Assembly (NCBI RefSeq): GCF_030812315.1
Contig: NZ_JAUSSM010000005.1
Coordinates: forward strand, 310,001 to 374,000
DNA length: 64,000 nt
From: Arthrobacter oryzae
GTDB taxonomy: Bacteria; Actinomycetota; Actinomycetes; Actinomycetales; Micrococcaceae
Direction of reading: 5' to 3'
Shown: piece by piece, positions 17,641-27,115 of the stretch
Numbering within the stretch: position 1 is the first letter of the stretch
Layout: the number at the start of each line of letters is the position of its first letter
Notes under the pieces: model-generated
The model's database searches: none
What the model was told of the DNA's origin: nothing
What the model saw: only the letters and a program-made list of their open reading frames with translations
Made by a program: the position numbers and the translations under genes

Positions 17641-18000
17641 ATGGTAGTACTTCGTCACGAAATCGGTGATGTTCTGCGCGACGTTCGCCAGCGCCAGGGC
17701 CGAACCCTCCGCGAAGTTTCACACAGTGCCCGGGTTTCCCTGGGTTACCTCAGTGAAGTGGAGCGCGGCCAGAAGGAAGCCTCTTCGGAGCTGCTGTCTT
17801 CGATCTGCTCGGCCCTGGACGTCCCGCTGTCCAGCATGCTCCGCGAAGTCAGCGACCGCGTTGCTGTCGCCGAGGGCGTTGCTGTTCCGGACACCGTCCC
17901 GCAGGAATTCTCGCAGCGTTATGGCCGCGACCTTGACCGCGAACTCAACACTGAACTGTCCGACGAACTGGCCAAGGGGCTGCTCTCGGGCGCCCGTTAA
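17641..18000 (+). CDS. clgR: ClgR-like XRE-family transcriptional regulator
   Basis: Helix-turn-helix activator that in other actinobacteria switches on clp protease and envelope-stress genes. 119 residues; the HTH domain (about 4-65) reads [36 protein letters not shown], the ClgR pattern, and follows pgsA-cinA as in mycobacteria and corynebacteria. The start ATG 17641 is preceded by AAGGAG (17629-17634, six-base gap); an in-frame ATG at 17548 lacks such a site. The C-terminus (LLSGAR) lacks the Ala-Ala ending that makes some ClgR proteins Clp substrates. Confidence 0.88.
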   Translation: MVVLRHEIGDVLRDVRQRQGRTLREVSHSARVSLGYLSEVERGQKEASSELLSSICSALDVPLSSMLREVSDRVAVAEGVAVPDTVPQEFSQRYGRDLDRELNTELSDELAKGLLSGAR

Positions 18001-18036
18001 CCCACGTCGTTCAGAGTCAGCCACACCAGACTCACG

Positions 18037-18069
18037 CGAAGGGCCTCCGGCTAAGCCGGAGGCCCTTCG
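18037..18069. terminator. Strong bidirectional terminator between clgR and the MarR gene
   Basis: A perfect 15-bp stem (18037-18051 with 18055-18069; arms begin CGAAGGGCC) around a TAA loop. It lies between convergent genes and can serve both. There is no clear T-tract, as is usual in actinobacteria. Confidence 0.85.
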
Positions 18070-18072
18070 GCG

Positions 18073-18606
18073 TTACGTGCTGGGGTTAAGCCCGGGCCGG
18101 TTTGCTTCGTCTTTCGGGAAGCCGTCGCGCTCATACGTCGCGTTGAGCTTCGCCATGTAGGCGGCAAGGGTCTGCAGTTCTTCCACCGGCCATTCGCCCA
18201 GCCGCTCCCGGAAGACCTCCCGCCGGGCGTCCTGGACCTGGTGCATCTTCTCCTCGCCCTTCGGGGTCAACCGGATGGTCTGGGCGCGGCCGTCGAGGGG
18301 ATCCGCTTCCTTGGACACCAGGCCGATGCTCTCAAGGAATGCGATCTGCCGGCTGACTGACGGCTTGCCGACGCCGATGCATGACGCCAGCTCCGTGAGT
18401 CTGATGGGACCCTCCCGGCGGATGACCGTCAGGAGGCCATAGGCTGCCGGTTCCATGTCCGGGTGCACTTCCCGCGACAGCTGCTGAGACAGGGCGCGGC
18501 CACGGCGCCAGAACAGGCTGATCTGGTGTTCCACGGTGCGCAGGGCCGCGTCGACGCTGTTTTCGGTGGTCCCTGAAGCATCGGGTTCCACGGCTGGGTT
18601 GCTCAT
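18073..18606 (-). CDS. MarR-family transcriptional regulator
   Basis: Winged-helix regulator of 177 residues: EHQISLFWRRGRALSQQLSR, then the HTH GPIRLTELASCIGVGKPSVSRQIAFLESIGLV and the wing with GRAQTIRLTPKGEEKM. The ligand and targets are unknown. ATG 18606 is preferred over ATG 18615 because TAGAAT (18614-18619, minus) ends seven bases before it. It is divergent from the DUF3046 gene, so it may regulate its own promoter region. Confidence 0.85.
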   Translation of the reverse strand: MSNPAVEPDASGTTENSVDAALRTVEHQISLFWRRGRALSQQLSREVHPDMEPAAYGLLTVIRREGPIRLTELASCIGVGKPSVSRQIAFLESIGLVSKEADPLDGRAQTIRLTPKGEEKMHQVQDARREVFRERLGEWPVEELQTLAAYMAKLNATYERDGFPKDEANRPGLNPST

Positions 18607-18659
18607 GGCAACCATTCTATTGGCCCAAGGCGTGGCCTAAGGCGTGAGAGACTTTATCG

Positions 18660-18884
18660 GTGAGAATCAGCGACTTTTGGCGGCTAATGGACGATGAGTT
18701 CGGGGCAGGCTACTCCCGTGTCCTCAGCAGCTCACTGGTGCTGGCGGGTGTCGGTGGCCGGACCGCGGACCAGGCGCTGGCAGCCGGCGTTCCCCCGCGG
18801 CAGGTCTGGCTCGCGATGTGCGACGTGCAGGACGTCCCGGCGGACCGGCGCCTCGGCAGGGACGTCAAGCCCTCCCGGAACTGA
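18660..18884 (+). CDS. DUF3046 protein
   Basis: 74 residues from GTG 18660: MRISDFWRLMDDEFG, ADQALAAGVPPRQVWLAMCD and DVPADRRLG. This small conserved protein of unknown function occurs next to recA-recX across actinobacteria. It is divergent from the MarR gene and separated from recA by 209 bases. Confidence 0.85.
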   Translation: MRISDFWRLMDDEFGAGYSRVLSSSLVLAGVGGRTADQALAAGVPPRQVWLAMCDVQDVPADRRLGRDVKPSRN

Positions 18885-18937
18885 TCCATGGCGCCCTGGA
18901 ACCGGATGGCTCTGCCCTGACACGCCGGGTGATTGTT

Positions 18938-18951
18938 CGAATATCTGTTCG
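18938..18951 (+). promoter_or_regulatory. LexA (SOS) box of recA
   Basis: CGAATATCTGTTCG, one mismatch from CGAAC-N4-GTTCG. It overlaps a -35-like TTGTTC (18934-18939). A -10-like TATGCT follows at 18960-18965 (20-base spacer). The recA mRNA would then have a leader of about 120 bases. Confidence 0.88.
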
Positions 18952-19093
18952 GATACGGCTATGCTTTTTTCAGAGCGTTTTCCACATACGCAATGTCATC
19001 CGGCAAGAATGTCGGTGGGTGCCGTTAGTGTCGGTGATGACAGATAAGGGCCGCTCAGGCCACTCCACAGCGAGAAAACTAGAGGTGTGAACC

Positions 19094-20149
19094 ATGGCGG
19101 CAGCCCCGGATCGTCAGAAGGCGCTCGATGCAGCGCTTGCCCAGATCGACAAGCAGTTCGGCAAAGGCTCCGTCATGCGGCTGGGCGACGAAGTACGTGC
19201 TCCCATCGAAGTAATCCCCACCGGCTCCATTGCCTTGGACGTTGCGCTGGGAATTGGTGGCCTGCCGCGCGGCCGCGTCGTGGAAATCTACGGCCCGGAA
19301 TCATCGGGCAAGACCACCGTGGCGCTGCATGCGGTCGCGAATGCCCAGCGCCTGGGCGGCATCGCTGCATTCATCGACGCAGAGCACGCCCTGGACCCGG
19401 AATACGCTGCCAAGCTGGGTGTCGATACCGACGCGCTGCTGGTGTCCCAGCCGGACACCGGTGAGCAGGCCTTGGAAATCATGGACATGCTGATCGGCTC
19501 GGGGTCCCTCGATGTCATCGTCATCGACTCCGTGGCAGCCCTTGTGCCCCGCGCGGAAATCGAAGGCGACATGGGCGACAGCCACGTCGGCCTGCAGGCC
19601 CGGCTGATGAGCCAAGCGCTCCGTAAGATCACCGGACGATTGAGCCAGACCAAGACCACTGCCATCTTCATCAACCAGCTGCGTGAGAAGATCGGCGTCT
19701 TCTTTGGCTCGCCCGAGACCACCACCGGTGGTAAGGCGCTGAAGTTCTACGCCTCCATCCGCATCGACGTTCGCCGCATCCAGACGCTGAAGGAAGGCGC
19801 TGATTCGGTGGGCAACCGCACCAAGGCGAAAATCGTCAAGAACAAGATGGCTCCGCCCTTCAAAATCGCCGAATTCGACATCATCTACGGCCAGGGCATC
19901 TCACGCGAGGGCGGCATCATCGACATGGGCGTGGAGCACGGCCTGATCAAGAAGTCCGGTTCCTGGTTCACTTACGACGGTGACCAGCTCGGCCAAGGCA
20001 TGGAGAACTCGCGGCGCTTCCTGCGTGACAACCCGGAGCTGGCCGCGGAGCTGGAGCGCCTCATCAAGGAGAAGCTCGGCGTCGGCGTCAAGCCCGCCGA
20101 GGCTGAGAAGGAAGCGTCTCCGAAGCTCAAGGCCGTTGACGGTTTCTAG
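19094..20149 (+). CDS. recA: Recombinase RecA
   Basis: DNA strand-exchange protein and co-protease that triggers LexA self-cleavage. 351 residues: N-terminal [18 protein letters not shown], Walker [10 protein letters not shown], Walker [11 protein letters not shown], LexA/DNA loops L1-L2 ([42 protein letters not shown]) and an acidic-basic C-terminus. No intein. AGAGGTG (19081-19087) precedes the ATG. It carries its own SOS box and is followed by recX. Confidence 0.98.
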   Translation: MAAAPDRQKALDAALAQIDKQFGKGSVMRLGDEVRAPIEVIPTGSIALDVALGIGGLPRGRVVEIYGPESSGKTTVALHAVANAQRLGGIAAFIDAEHALDPEYAAKLGVDTDALLVSQPDTGEQALEIMDMLIGSGSLDVIVIDSVAALVPRAEIEGDMGDSHVGLQARLMSQALRKITGRLSQTKTTAIFINQLREKIGVFFGSPETTTGGKALKFYASIRIDVRRIQTLKEGADSVGNRTKAKIVKNKMAPPFKIAEFDIIYGQGISREGGIIDMGVEHGLIKKSGSWFTYDGDQLGQGMENSRRFLRDNPELAAELERLIKEKLGVGVKPAEAEKEASPKLKAVDGF

Positions 20150-20225
20150 GGGCCACGGGCGGAGCGGGCCAGGATTCCGATCCCGGAAACCTGGCCCGGC
20201 TGCATTTGGCGATGCCGGCCAGGAC

Positions 20226-20792
20226 GTGGTCTTACCCGCCGGGACGGGGTTCGCCCCGGAGCCGCAAGCGGAGCAGGACGCTGAGCCGGACCCGGCCTCG
20301 GTGGCGCGGGCTATTGTGCTGCGGCAGCTCACCACGTCGCCGAAAAGCAGGTTGCAGCTGGCCCGCAAGCTCGCCGAACGCAATGTTCCCGAGGACGTGG
20401 CCGAGGCAGTCCTGGACAGGTTCGAAGAAGTCCGGCTCGTGGATGACGCCGAGTTTGCGGACATGTGGGTCCGGAGCAGGTCCCAGACCCGGAAGCTCGC
20501 CAAGGGGGCGCTGCGGCGTGAGCTTGCGGACAAGGGTATCGAGGCCGACATTGCGGCCCGGGCCTTGGAGCAGCTCAGTGACGAAGCCGAGGAGTCTGCC
20601 GCCCGTGAACTCGTCCAGCGCAAGCTCAAAGGCACAGCAGGCCTCACGGACCGCGCCGAGCGGGACAAAGTCACGCGCCGTCTGGCGTCGATGCTGGCCC
20701 GGAAGGGATACCAGCCGTCGCAGGCCTTCCGGATCGTGGGCGAGGTGCTGGACGCCGTTGCCGGCGAAGAGGCGGAAACGGAATTCCTGTGA
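20226..20792 (+). CDS. recX: Regulatory protein RecX
   Basis: Modulator of RecA filaments. 188 residues from GTG 20226. Three-helix repeats are recognisable: ARAIVLRQLTTSPKSRLQLARKLAERNVP, LVDDAEFADMWVRSRSQTRKLAKGALRRELADKGI, and the C-terminal KVTRRLASMLARKGYQPSQAFRIVGEVL. The start is uncertain: the frame is open back into recA (TTG 20136), and no good ribosome-binding site precedes any candidate. GTG 20226 gives the usual length. Confidence 0.88.
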   Translation: MVLPAGTGFAPEPQAEQDAEPDPASVARAIVLRQLTTSPKSRLQLARKLAERNVPEDVAEAVLDRFEEVRLVDDAEFADMWVRSRSQTRKLAKGALRRELADKGIEADIAARALEQLSDEAEESAARELVQRKLKGTAGLTDRAERDKVTRRLASMLARKGYQPSQAFRIVGEVLDAVAGEEAETEFL

Positions 20793-20809
20793 ACCGGTAC
20801 CCTTAACAG

Positions 20810-22378
20810 GTGAGTTTGACCATTCCCTCCCCAGCGTCCGGCACCAGCACTTCCGCCAGCACCGATGGAGCACCCGCAGCGGCTGCGCCACGTACTTACC
20901 AGGTGCGCACTTTTGGCTGCCAAATGAACGTGCACGACTCCGAGCGGATGGCCGGGATGCTTGAGGGCGCCGGGTACGTCCCGGCGTCCGGTGAGCACGC
21001 CGACGTCGTGGTGTTCAACACGTGCGCCGTCCGGGAGAACGCCGACAACAAGCTCTACGGCAACCTCGGGATGCTGGCCCCGGTCAAGGCGGCCAACCCG
21101 GGAATGCAGATCGCGGTGGGCGGCTGCCTGGCCCAGAAGGACCGCGAGACCATCCTGAAGAAGGCCCCGTGGGTGGACGCTGTTTTCGGCACCCACAATG
21201 TCGGCGCCCTTCCCGCGCTGCTCGACCGCGCCCGGCACAACAATGAAGCGCAGCTCGAGATCCTGGAATCACTCGACGTTTTTCCCTCCACCCTCCCCAC
21301 GAAGCGGGACTCCGTGTACTCGGGCTGGGTATCGATTTCGGTTGGCTGCAACAACACCTGCACCTTCTGCATCGTCCCTGCCCTGCGGGGCAAGGAGAAG
21401 GACCGCCGCCCGGGCGACATCCTTGCCGAGATTCAGGCGCTGGTGGACGACGGCGCCATCGAGGTGACGCTCCTGGGCCAGAACGTGAACTCCTACGGCG
21501 TGGAATTCGGCGATCGCCAGGCGTTCTCCAAGCTGCTGCGCGCCTGCGGTGAAATCGAAGGACTGGAGCGGGTCCGTTTCACCAGCCCGCACCCCGCTGC
21601 GTTTACCGACGACGTCATCGATGCCATGGCCGAAACCCCGAACGTGATGCCGCAGCTCCACATGCCCCTGCAGTCGGGCTCGGACAAAGTACTCAAGGAC
21701 ATGAAGCGGTCGTACCGCTCCACCAAATTCCTGGGCATCCTGGACAAAGTCCGGGAACGGATTCCGCATGCCGCCATCTCGACGGACATCATCGTCGGCT
21801 TTCCCGGCGAAACCGACGAGGACTTCCAGGCCACGCTGGACGTCGTCGAAAAGTCGCGCTTCGCCACTGCGTTCACGTTCCAGTATTCCAAGCGTCCCGG
21901 CACCCCCGCGGCTGACCTGCCGGACCAGCTCCCCAAGGCCGTGGTGCAGGAGCGCTTTGAGCGCCTGACCGCCCTGCAGGACCGGATCGCGGCCGAGGAA
22001 AACGCCCGTCAGCTGGGCCGCAGGGTGGAAGTCATGGTCACGGCTCAGTCCGGCCGCAAGGCGGAGGAAACACACCGGCTGTCAGGCCGGTCGCAGGACC
22101 AGCGGCTGGTGCATTTCTCGGTCCCGGAGGGTGCGGAGAAGCCCCGCCCCGGAGACCTTGTGACCGTCACTATCACGGAAGCCGCTGCGTTCCACCTGGT
22201 GGCCGATCCGGCATCGCCGGAAGACTACGCGCTCCGCCGATCGCGCGCCGGAGACGCCTGGGACAGGTCCCAGGCCGACTCCTGCGGCGCCCCGGCGCCC
22301 GGCAGCGGCTCCGGTGCAAACGGCAGCAGGAGCGGCGTGTCCCTCGGTATGCCGGCGCTCCCCGTCCGCCGCAGCTAG
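20810..22378 (+). CDS. miaB: tRNA-2-methylthio-N6-dimethylallyladenosine synthase MiaB
   Basis: Radical SAM methylthiotransferase that modifies A37 of tRNAs reading UNN codons. 522 residues. The N-terminal methylthiotransferase domain has [24 protein letters not shown] and GGCLAQKD (three cluster cysteines); the radical SAM motif is CNNTCTFC; a TRAM domain follows (about 385-450). A 60-residue Ala/Gly/Ser-rich tail extends beyond the family core. TACCCT (20798-20803) ends six bases before GTG 20810, suggesting a leaderless start. It sits just upstream of miaA, which makes its substrate. Confidence 0.95.
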   Translation: MSLTIPSPASGTSTSASTDGAPAAAAPRTYQVRTFGCQMNVHDSERMAGMLEGAGYVPASGEHADVVVFNTCAVRENADNKLYGNLGMLAPVKAANPGMQIAVGGCLAQKDRETILKKAPWVDAVFGTHNVGALPALLDRARHNNEAQLEILESLDVFPSTLPTKRDSVYSGWVSISVGCNNTCTFCIVPALRGKEKDRRPGDILAEIQALVDDGAIEVTLLGQNVNSYGVEFGDRQAFSKLLRACGEIEGLERVRFTSPHPAAFTDDVIDAMAETPNVMPQLHMPLQSGSDKVLKDMKRSYRSTKFLGILDKVRERIPHAAISTDIIVGFPGETDEDFQATLDVVEKSRFATAFTFQYSKRPGTPAADLPDQLPKAVVQERFERLTALQDRIAAEENARQLGRRVEVMVTAQSGRKAEETHRLSGRSQDQRLVHFSVPEGAEKPRPGDLVTVTITEAAAFHLVADPASPEDYALRRSRAGDAWDRSQADSCGAPAPGSGSGANGSRSGVSLGMPALPVRRS

Positions 22379-22381
22379 GCA

Positions 22382-23344
22382 ATGGCCACGTCCGCAGGGA
22401 ACGGTCAGGACGCCCCAGTGCCCTCGGCTGAGGTGGGCGGTTCCGACGCCCGTCAGCCGCCTGTCATTGCGGTGGTCGGACCCACCGGATCCGGGAAATC
22501 GGACCTCGCCGTGGCACTGGCGCTGGAACTTGACGGCGAGGTCATCAACGCGGACGCCATGCAGTTCTACCGTGGCATGGACATCGGCACAGCCAAGATT
22601 ACGGCGGAGGAGCGCAGGGGAGTCCGGCACCACCTGCTGGACACCCTCGACGTCACGCAGGAAGCCAGTGTGTCCGATTTCCAGCGGGAGGCGCGCGCTG
22701 CCGTCGCCGAGATCCACAGCCGGGGCAAGCGGGCCATCCTCGTCGGCGGATCCGGCTTGTATGTCCGGGCCGCCCTGGACGTGCTCGAGTTTCCCGGTAC
22801 GGATCCGGGTATCAGGCGCCGTCTCGAAGCGGAGGTCGACAAAGCCGGCCTGGCAACGCTGCGCACCAGGTTGGAAGCCGTGGACCCGGTTTCTGCCGCC
22901 CGGCTGGGAGACGCCCGCAGGGTGGTCCGCGCTCTGGAGGTTTTCGAGCTGACAGGGCGCCCGTTCAGCTCCTTCATGCCGGCCCGGGAGTACTTTCAGC
23001 CAGCGGTCCAGATCGGGCTCGAGGTGGACCGGGAGCTCCTGAAGGACAGGCTGGCACAGCGTGTCCACCGCATGGTTGCCAACGGACTTCAGGCCGAAGT
23101 GCAGCGGCTGGACGCGGCGGGGCTGAGGAACGGAAAAACCGCATCCCGTGCCTTGGGCTATGCCCAGTTCCTCAAGGTTCTTGATGGTGAATGGGATGCC
23201 GGCCAGGCCACGGAAGAAACCATTGCCGCCACACGAAAATTCGCCCGCCGGCAGCTCACCTGGTTCAGGGCCGATCCCCGCATCATGTGGCTCGACTGGC
23301 AGGACCCGGACCTGGTGGACAAGGCAACGGCTGTCTGCCGCTGA
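22382..23344 (+). CDS. miaA: tRNA dimethylallyltransferase MiaA
   Basis: Adds the dimethylallyl group to A37 of tRNA, the step before MiaB. 320 residues: P-loop [53 protein letters not shown] and the C-terminal [11 protein letters not shown] and [10 protein letters not shown] motifs are all present. The ATG lies four bases after the miaB stop. Confidence 0.96.
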   Translation: MATSAGNGQDAPVPSAEVGGSDARQPPVIAVVGPTGSGKSDLAVALALELDGEVINADAMQFYRGMDIGTAKITAEERRGVRHHLLDTLDVTQEASVSDFQREARAAVAEIHSRGKRAILVGGSGLYVRAALDVLEFPGTDPGIRRRLEAEVDKAGLATLRTRLEAVDPVSAARLGDARRVVRALEVFELTGRPFSSFMPAREYFQPAVQIGLEVDRELLKDRLAQRVHRMVANGLQAEVQRLDAAGLRNGKTASRALGYAQFLKVLDGEWDAGQATEETIAATRKFARRQLTWFRADPRIMWLDWQDPDLVDKATAVCR

Positions 23345-23365
23345 GTCAGCGCCGCCCAGCCAGCG

Positions 23366-23428
23366 CCTTACCTGCAGCGCCCGTGCCCGCCTCCGCCCTT
23401 ACGTGCAGCGCCCCGTGCCCGCCTCCGC
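23366..23428 (+). repeat. Imperfect 31/32-bp tandem duplication
   Basis: The unit at 23366-23396 is repeated at 23397-23428 with one C/G change and one extra C (core GCCCGCCTCCGC). It fills half of the miaA-dapF gap. No function is apparent; a slippage product is likely. Confidence 0.8.
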
Positions 23429-23472
23429 GCACGGTTTTCGGGCCAGTCCTCCCGTGACGGTAATCTTGAACC

Positions 23473-24417
23473 ATGGACGAAACCCTTGCACCCACCCCTG
23501 ACCGCACCCTCCAGGGGTTGAGCGGCCTGGCCTTCTCCAAGGGCCACGGCACCGGCAATGATTTCGTGCTTGTTGCTGATCCTTCGGGCACGTGGCCCAT
23601 CGCGCCCGAGCAGGTCGTGGAACTCTGCGACCGCCACCGCGGAATCGGCGGCGACGGGCTGATACGCGCCGTGCCGTCACGCTACCTTCCGGAAGGGCGT
23701 GAGCTGCAGGCAGTCCACCCGGACGCCGAGTGGTTCATGGACTACCGCAACGGTGACGGCTCCCTGTCGGAAATGTGCGGCAACGGCGTGCGGGTCTTTG
23801 TCCACTTCCTCATTGCCGAAGGCCTTGTCCGCCTGGACGCCGGCGATGCCCTGACCATCGGCACGCGAGGGGGCGTCAAAACGGTCGTGCGGACCGACAA
23901 CGGTTACGCCGTGGACATGGGGCCGTGGGAATTCATCTTCCCCGGTGAAGCCACAGCACGGGCCATGGACTCGCTCGTGACCGCCGACGGCCTTGAAGTG
24001 CCGCGCCCGGCGCTGTCCGTCAGCATGGGGAACCCGCATACGGTGGTGGCTCTGGCAGAGCTCAGCGAACTGGAGGCAACGCAGCTTTTCAAGGCACCGC
24101 ACGTTGACCCGAAGCCGGCCAACGGCACCAACGTCGAGTTCGTCGTCCCGTCCGAACCGCTGGTGCACGACGGCGTGGGGACAGTCACCATGCGCGTCCA
24201 CGAGCGCGGCGTGGGGGAAACGCAGTCCTGCGGCACCGGCGCCTGCGCAGCGGCCGTTGCCATCCGCCACTGGGCCGGGCAGGGCGCTCCGGACGCCTGG
24301 AACGTAAACGTGCCCGGCGGCGTCGTCGGCGTGAAATTCTTTCCGGGGCCGGAAGGCCACGAGCATGTGGAGCTCAGCGGTCCGGCCGTAATCGTGGCTA
24401 GTGGGACGCTTTCCTGA
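23473..24417 (+). CDS. dapF: Diaminopimelate epimerase DapF
   Basis: Converts LL- to meso-diaminopimelate for peptidoglycan and lysine. 314 residues. Start region KGHGTGNDFVLV; the two catalytic cysteines are in EMCGNGVRVF and QSCGTGACAAA; substrate residues GNPHTVV and GTNVEFV are present. TAATCT (23461-23466) ends six bases before the ATG, suggesting a leaderless start. The 3' end overlaps the convergent methyltransferase gene by 20 bases. Confidence 0.97.
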   Translation: MDETLAPTPDRTLQGLSGLAFSKGHGTGNDFVLVADPSGTWPIAPEQVVELCDRHRGIGGDGLIRAVPSRYLPEGRELQAVHPDAEWFMDYRNGDGSLSEMCGNGVRVFVHFLIAEGLVRLDAGDALTIGTRGGVKTVVRTDNGYAVDMGPWEFIFPGEATARAMDSLVTADGLEVPRPALSVSMGNPHTVVALAELSELEATQLFKAPHVDPKPANGTNVEFVVPSEPLVHDGVGTVTMRVHERGVGETQSCGTGACAAAVAIRHWAGQGAPDAWNVNVPGGVVGVKFFPGPEGHEHVELSGPAVIVASGTLS

Positions 24418-25012
24418 CCCTGAGGATCCTGAATGACTTCGAGGTGCTTTCGCGGGTGACCGTAAAGCTGCTGTCCAGTTCGGCGCCCAGCCAGCGCTGC
24501 AGCGAATCCGAACCGAGGTTTTTCTGGACAACCAGCCAGGCGGACCCGCCCGGGGCCAGCCGCGGCAGCCACAGCAGCAGCAGGGAGTGAAGTTCGTCCT
24601 TGCCGATCCGGATCGGCGGATTGGACCAGATGGTGTCGAACCTGAGGCTGGGATCGACGTCGTCCGGCAGGGTGGCGGTGACGTTGTTAAGCCCCAGCAG
24701 GCCGGCGTTCTCGTTGGTCAATGCGACGCACCGCTCGTTCACGTCCACAGCATAGACGTGTGCGTGCGGGGCCCGGAGGGCCAAGGTCAGGGCGATAGGG
24801 CCCCAGCCGCAGCCGATGTCCAGCAGGTTGCCCTGCGGTGACGGTGCCGGCGCTTCAGCCAGCAGGATGGCGGTACCCTTGTCGATCCCGTCGGGGCTGA
24901 AGATACCGCTGGAGGTCTGCAGCTTGCGGGTTTCACCGGCGAGCTCCACGGTTAGCGGCTTTCGCGTGAACGGCCCGGCCGGCTGGGCGCTGAAATAGTG
25001 TGCAGACTCCAT
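24398..25012 (-). CDS. RsmC/MTS-type class I SAM-dependent methyltransferase
   Basis: 204 residues: SGIFSPDGIDKGTAILL, SAM-binding LLDIGCGWGPIALTLA, YAVDVNERCVALTNENA and the catalytic NPPI in IWSNPPIRIGKDELHSLL, which is the signature of small-domain rRNA guanine-N2 methyltransferases (RsmC-like). Only one domain is present, so it is shorter than E. coli RsmC. The target base is not determinable. Convergent with dapF. Confidence 0.85.
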   Translation of the reverse strand: MESAHYFSAQPAGPFTRKPLTVELAGETRKLQTSSGIFSPDGIDKGTAILLAEAPAPSPQGNLLDIGCGWGPIALTLALRAPHAHVYAVDVNERCVALTNENAGLLGLNNVTATLPDDVDPSLRFDTIWSNPPIRIGKDELHSLLLLWLPRLAPGGSAWLVVQKNLGSDSLQRWLGAELDSSFTVTRESTSKSFRILRVRKASH

Positions 25013-25549
25013 AACTCGCCAGATTAGTTGGCCCGGGCGCGGATGGGAAACGCGGGGGAACGGGACAAGGAAACCGGTCTGCTAATCTTTAATCCATGTT
25101 CTTGATCTTTGAGTAGCCGGCACGGGCCTTCACCCGTCCCGCAGCGACGCAGGTAATCACCTTCCGCTCAGTGCGCCGTCCTGCCCTGATTGTCCGGCCG
25201 GACGTGCTGCCCGTACTACTTGGAGTCCAGCAATGCTGATCATCTGAACCATGTCATCCGAACCCTGTCATCCGGACGGCGCCCGCCCGTGAACAGTCCC
25301 CTCCGGGGGAAACGCTCCGCGCGAGAGACCGTCCGCTGAACCTTTCGGTGTCACCGACGCCACCGCATCCTGCGCAACGGCGCCTGCCTGCCAGGCCGCC
25401 TGCGTAACCGTCCCTACCGCCGCCCGCTGCGCTGCAGCCGCCGGCACCCAGGAGCCCGAATGACCAATAGTCGTCAGCCCAGCGCGAATACCGCCCCGCA
25501 GACAAGTAATCAGCATTATTCTGAAGGTGTCGAATCTTCAAAGGAGAAC
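25013..25549 (+). promoter_or_regulatory. Long hflX leader with short ORFs
   Basis: This 537-base region has no long gene. It contains TAATCT (25083-25088), a leaderless six-codon ORF MFLIFE (25096-25116), a four-codon ORF MLII (25233-25247) with GGAG seven bases upstream, and MSSEPCHPDGARP (25251-25292). The perfect palindrome GTCCGGCCGGAC (25192-25203) and complementary segments CGGACGG (25273-25279) and CCGTCCG (25329-25335) are possible RNA stems. HflX is a ribosome-rescue GTPase, so translation-sensing attenuation is a reasonable hypothesis. No known riboswitch class was recognised. Confidence 0.5.
25096..25116 (+). CDS. Putative leader peptide MFLIFE upstream of hflX
   Basis: ATG-TTC-TTG-ATC-TTT-GAG-TAG. 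The TAATCT hexamer at 25083-25088 ends seven bases before the ATG, the same spacing as several leaderless genes in this window. It is too short for gene callers. Translation is inferred only from promoter spacing and from its place at the head of a leader of about 450 bases. Confidence 0.4.
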   Translation: MFLIFE

Positions 25550-27115
25550 ATGACCAACCAGCCCAACACCGGATCTGATTCAGCCTCCCAGGACATGAGT
25601 CCTGAGGAAATCCAGGCTGTCATCGACCGGATTCTGTCCAAGGATGTCCCTGCCCGCGCCGCATCCGCCCCGGAGGATTCACGGGGAGTTTTGGGTTCGG
25701 CCCAGGCGATTTCCCGCCAGGACAGCGAGCACAGCATCTTCGACGGGGACCAGCAGGACCTCGAAGAACGCCGGGCCCTGCGCCGTACGGCAGGCCTGTC
25801 CACCGAACTCGAAGACGTCACTGAGGTTGAATACCGGCAGCTGCGCCTTGAACGTGTGGTCCTGGCCGGTCTGTGGACCGAAGGTACCCTTGCCGACGCC
25901 GAGAACTCCCTGCGCGAACTCGCCGCACTCGCGGAAACAGCCGGTTCGGAAGTGCTTGACGGCATCGTCCAGCGCCGCCAGAAACCCGACCCTGGCACCT
26001 TCCTCGGTTCCGGCAAGGCACAGGAGCTCAAAGACATCGTGATGTCCACGGGTGCCGACACCGTGGTGGTGGATGCCGAGCTGGCACCCTCGCAGCGGCG
26101 CGGACTTGAAGACATCGTGAAGGTCAAGGTCATCGACCGCACGGCCCTGATCCTGGATATCTTCGCCCAGCACGCCAAGAGCCGTGAAGGCAAGGCGCAA
26201 GTGGAGCTGGCGCAGCTTGAGTACCTGCTCCCCCGCCTGCGTGGCTGGGGCGAATCCATGTCCCGCCAGGCCGGTGGCCAGGTGGGCGGCGCAGGTGCCG
26301 GCATGGGTTCCCGTGGTCCCGGTGAAACCAAGATCGAACTGGACCGGCGCCGGATCCGCACCAGGATGGCCAAGCTGCGGCGTGAAATCGCCGCCATGAA
26401 GCCGGCGCGGGAAACCAAGCGGGCCAACCGGCGTCGTAATTCCGTGCCGTCCGTTGCCATCGCCGGGTACACGAACGCCGGAAAGTCCTCGCTCCTAAAC
26501 CGGCTGACCGACGCCGGTGTCCTGGTGGAGAACGCCCTGTTCGCGACACTGGATCCAACCGTGCGCAAGGCGGAAACCTCCGACGGCCTGGGCTACACCC
26601 TGGCCGACACCGTGGGCTTCGTCCGGTCCCTTCCCACGCAGCTGGTGGAAGCCTTCCGCTCCACCTTGGAGGAAGTGGCAGACGCGGACCTCATCCTGCA
26701 CGTGGTGGATGTTTCGCATCCCGATCCGGAGGGCCAGATCGCCGCGGTCCGTTCCGTGTTCAGCGAAGTGGACGCCCGCAAGGTCCCGGAAATCATCGTG
26801 CTGAACAAGGTTGACGCCGCGGACCCGTTCGTGGTGGAACGCCTGAAGCAGCGCGAACCCCGCCATGTGGTGGTGTCCGCACGCACAGGGCAGGGCATCG
26901 CTGAGCTCCTGAAGGCGATCAGCGAGGCCATCCCGCGGCCGAGCGTCAAGATGGAACTGCTGATTCCCTACCACCGCGGCGACCTGATCAGTAAGCTCCA
27001 CGAAGCGGACGCCGAGATCCTTCGGCTTGAGCATGAGGAAGAGGGCACCCGTGCCCTCGTCATGGTGCGCGAGGGGCTAGCCTCTGAACTGGAATCCTTC
27101 ATCAGCAATGTCTGA
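25550..27115 (+). CDS. hflX: GTPase HflX
   Basis: Ribosome-associated GTPase that splits stalled or antibiotic-bound 70S ribosomes and 100S dimers. 521 residues from ATG 25550. An N-terminal acidic/Gln-rich extension is followed by the HflX domain (GSGKAQELKDIV, DAELAPSQRRGLEDIVKVKVIDRTALILDIFAQHA), the helical linker with SRGPGETKIELDRRRIR, and the G domain: G1 GYTNAGKSSL, G3 DTVGF, G4 NKVD, G5 VSARTGQG. ATG 25550 has AAGGAG (25541-25546). An upstream in-frame ATG at 25460, also with GGAG near, would add 30 low-complexity residues. Overlaps the helicase gene by eight bases. Confidence 0.95.
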   Translation: MTNQPNTGSDSASQDMSPEEIQAVIDRILSKDVPARAASAPEDSRGVLGSAQAISRQDSEHSIFDGDQQDLEERRALRRTAGLSTELEDVTEVEYRQLRLERVVLAGLWTEGTLADAENSLRELAALAETAGSEVLDGIVQRRQKPDPGTFLGSGKAQELKDIVMSTGADTVVVDAELAPSQRRGLEDIVKVKVIDRTALILDIFAQHAKSREGKAQVELAQLEYLLPRLRGWGESMSRQAGGQVGGAGAGMGSRGPGETKIELDRRRIRTRMAKLRREIAAMKPARETKRANRRRNSVPSVAIAGYTNAGKSSLLNRLTDAGVLVENALFATLDPTVRKAETSDGLGYTLADTVGFVRSLPTQLVEAFRSTLEEVADADLILHVVDVSHPDPEGQIAAVRSVFSEVDARKVPEIIVLNKVDAADPFVVERLKQREPRHVVVSARTGQGIAELLKAISEAIPRPSVKMELLIPYHRGDLISKLHEADAEILRLEHEEEGTRALVMVREGLASELESFISNV

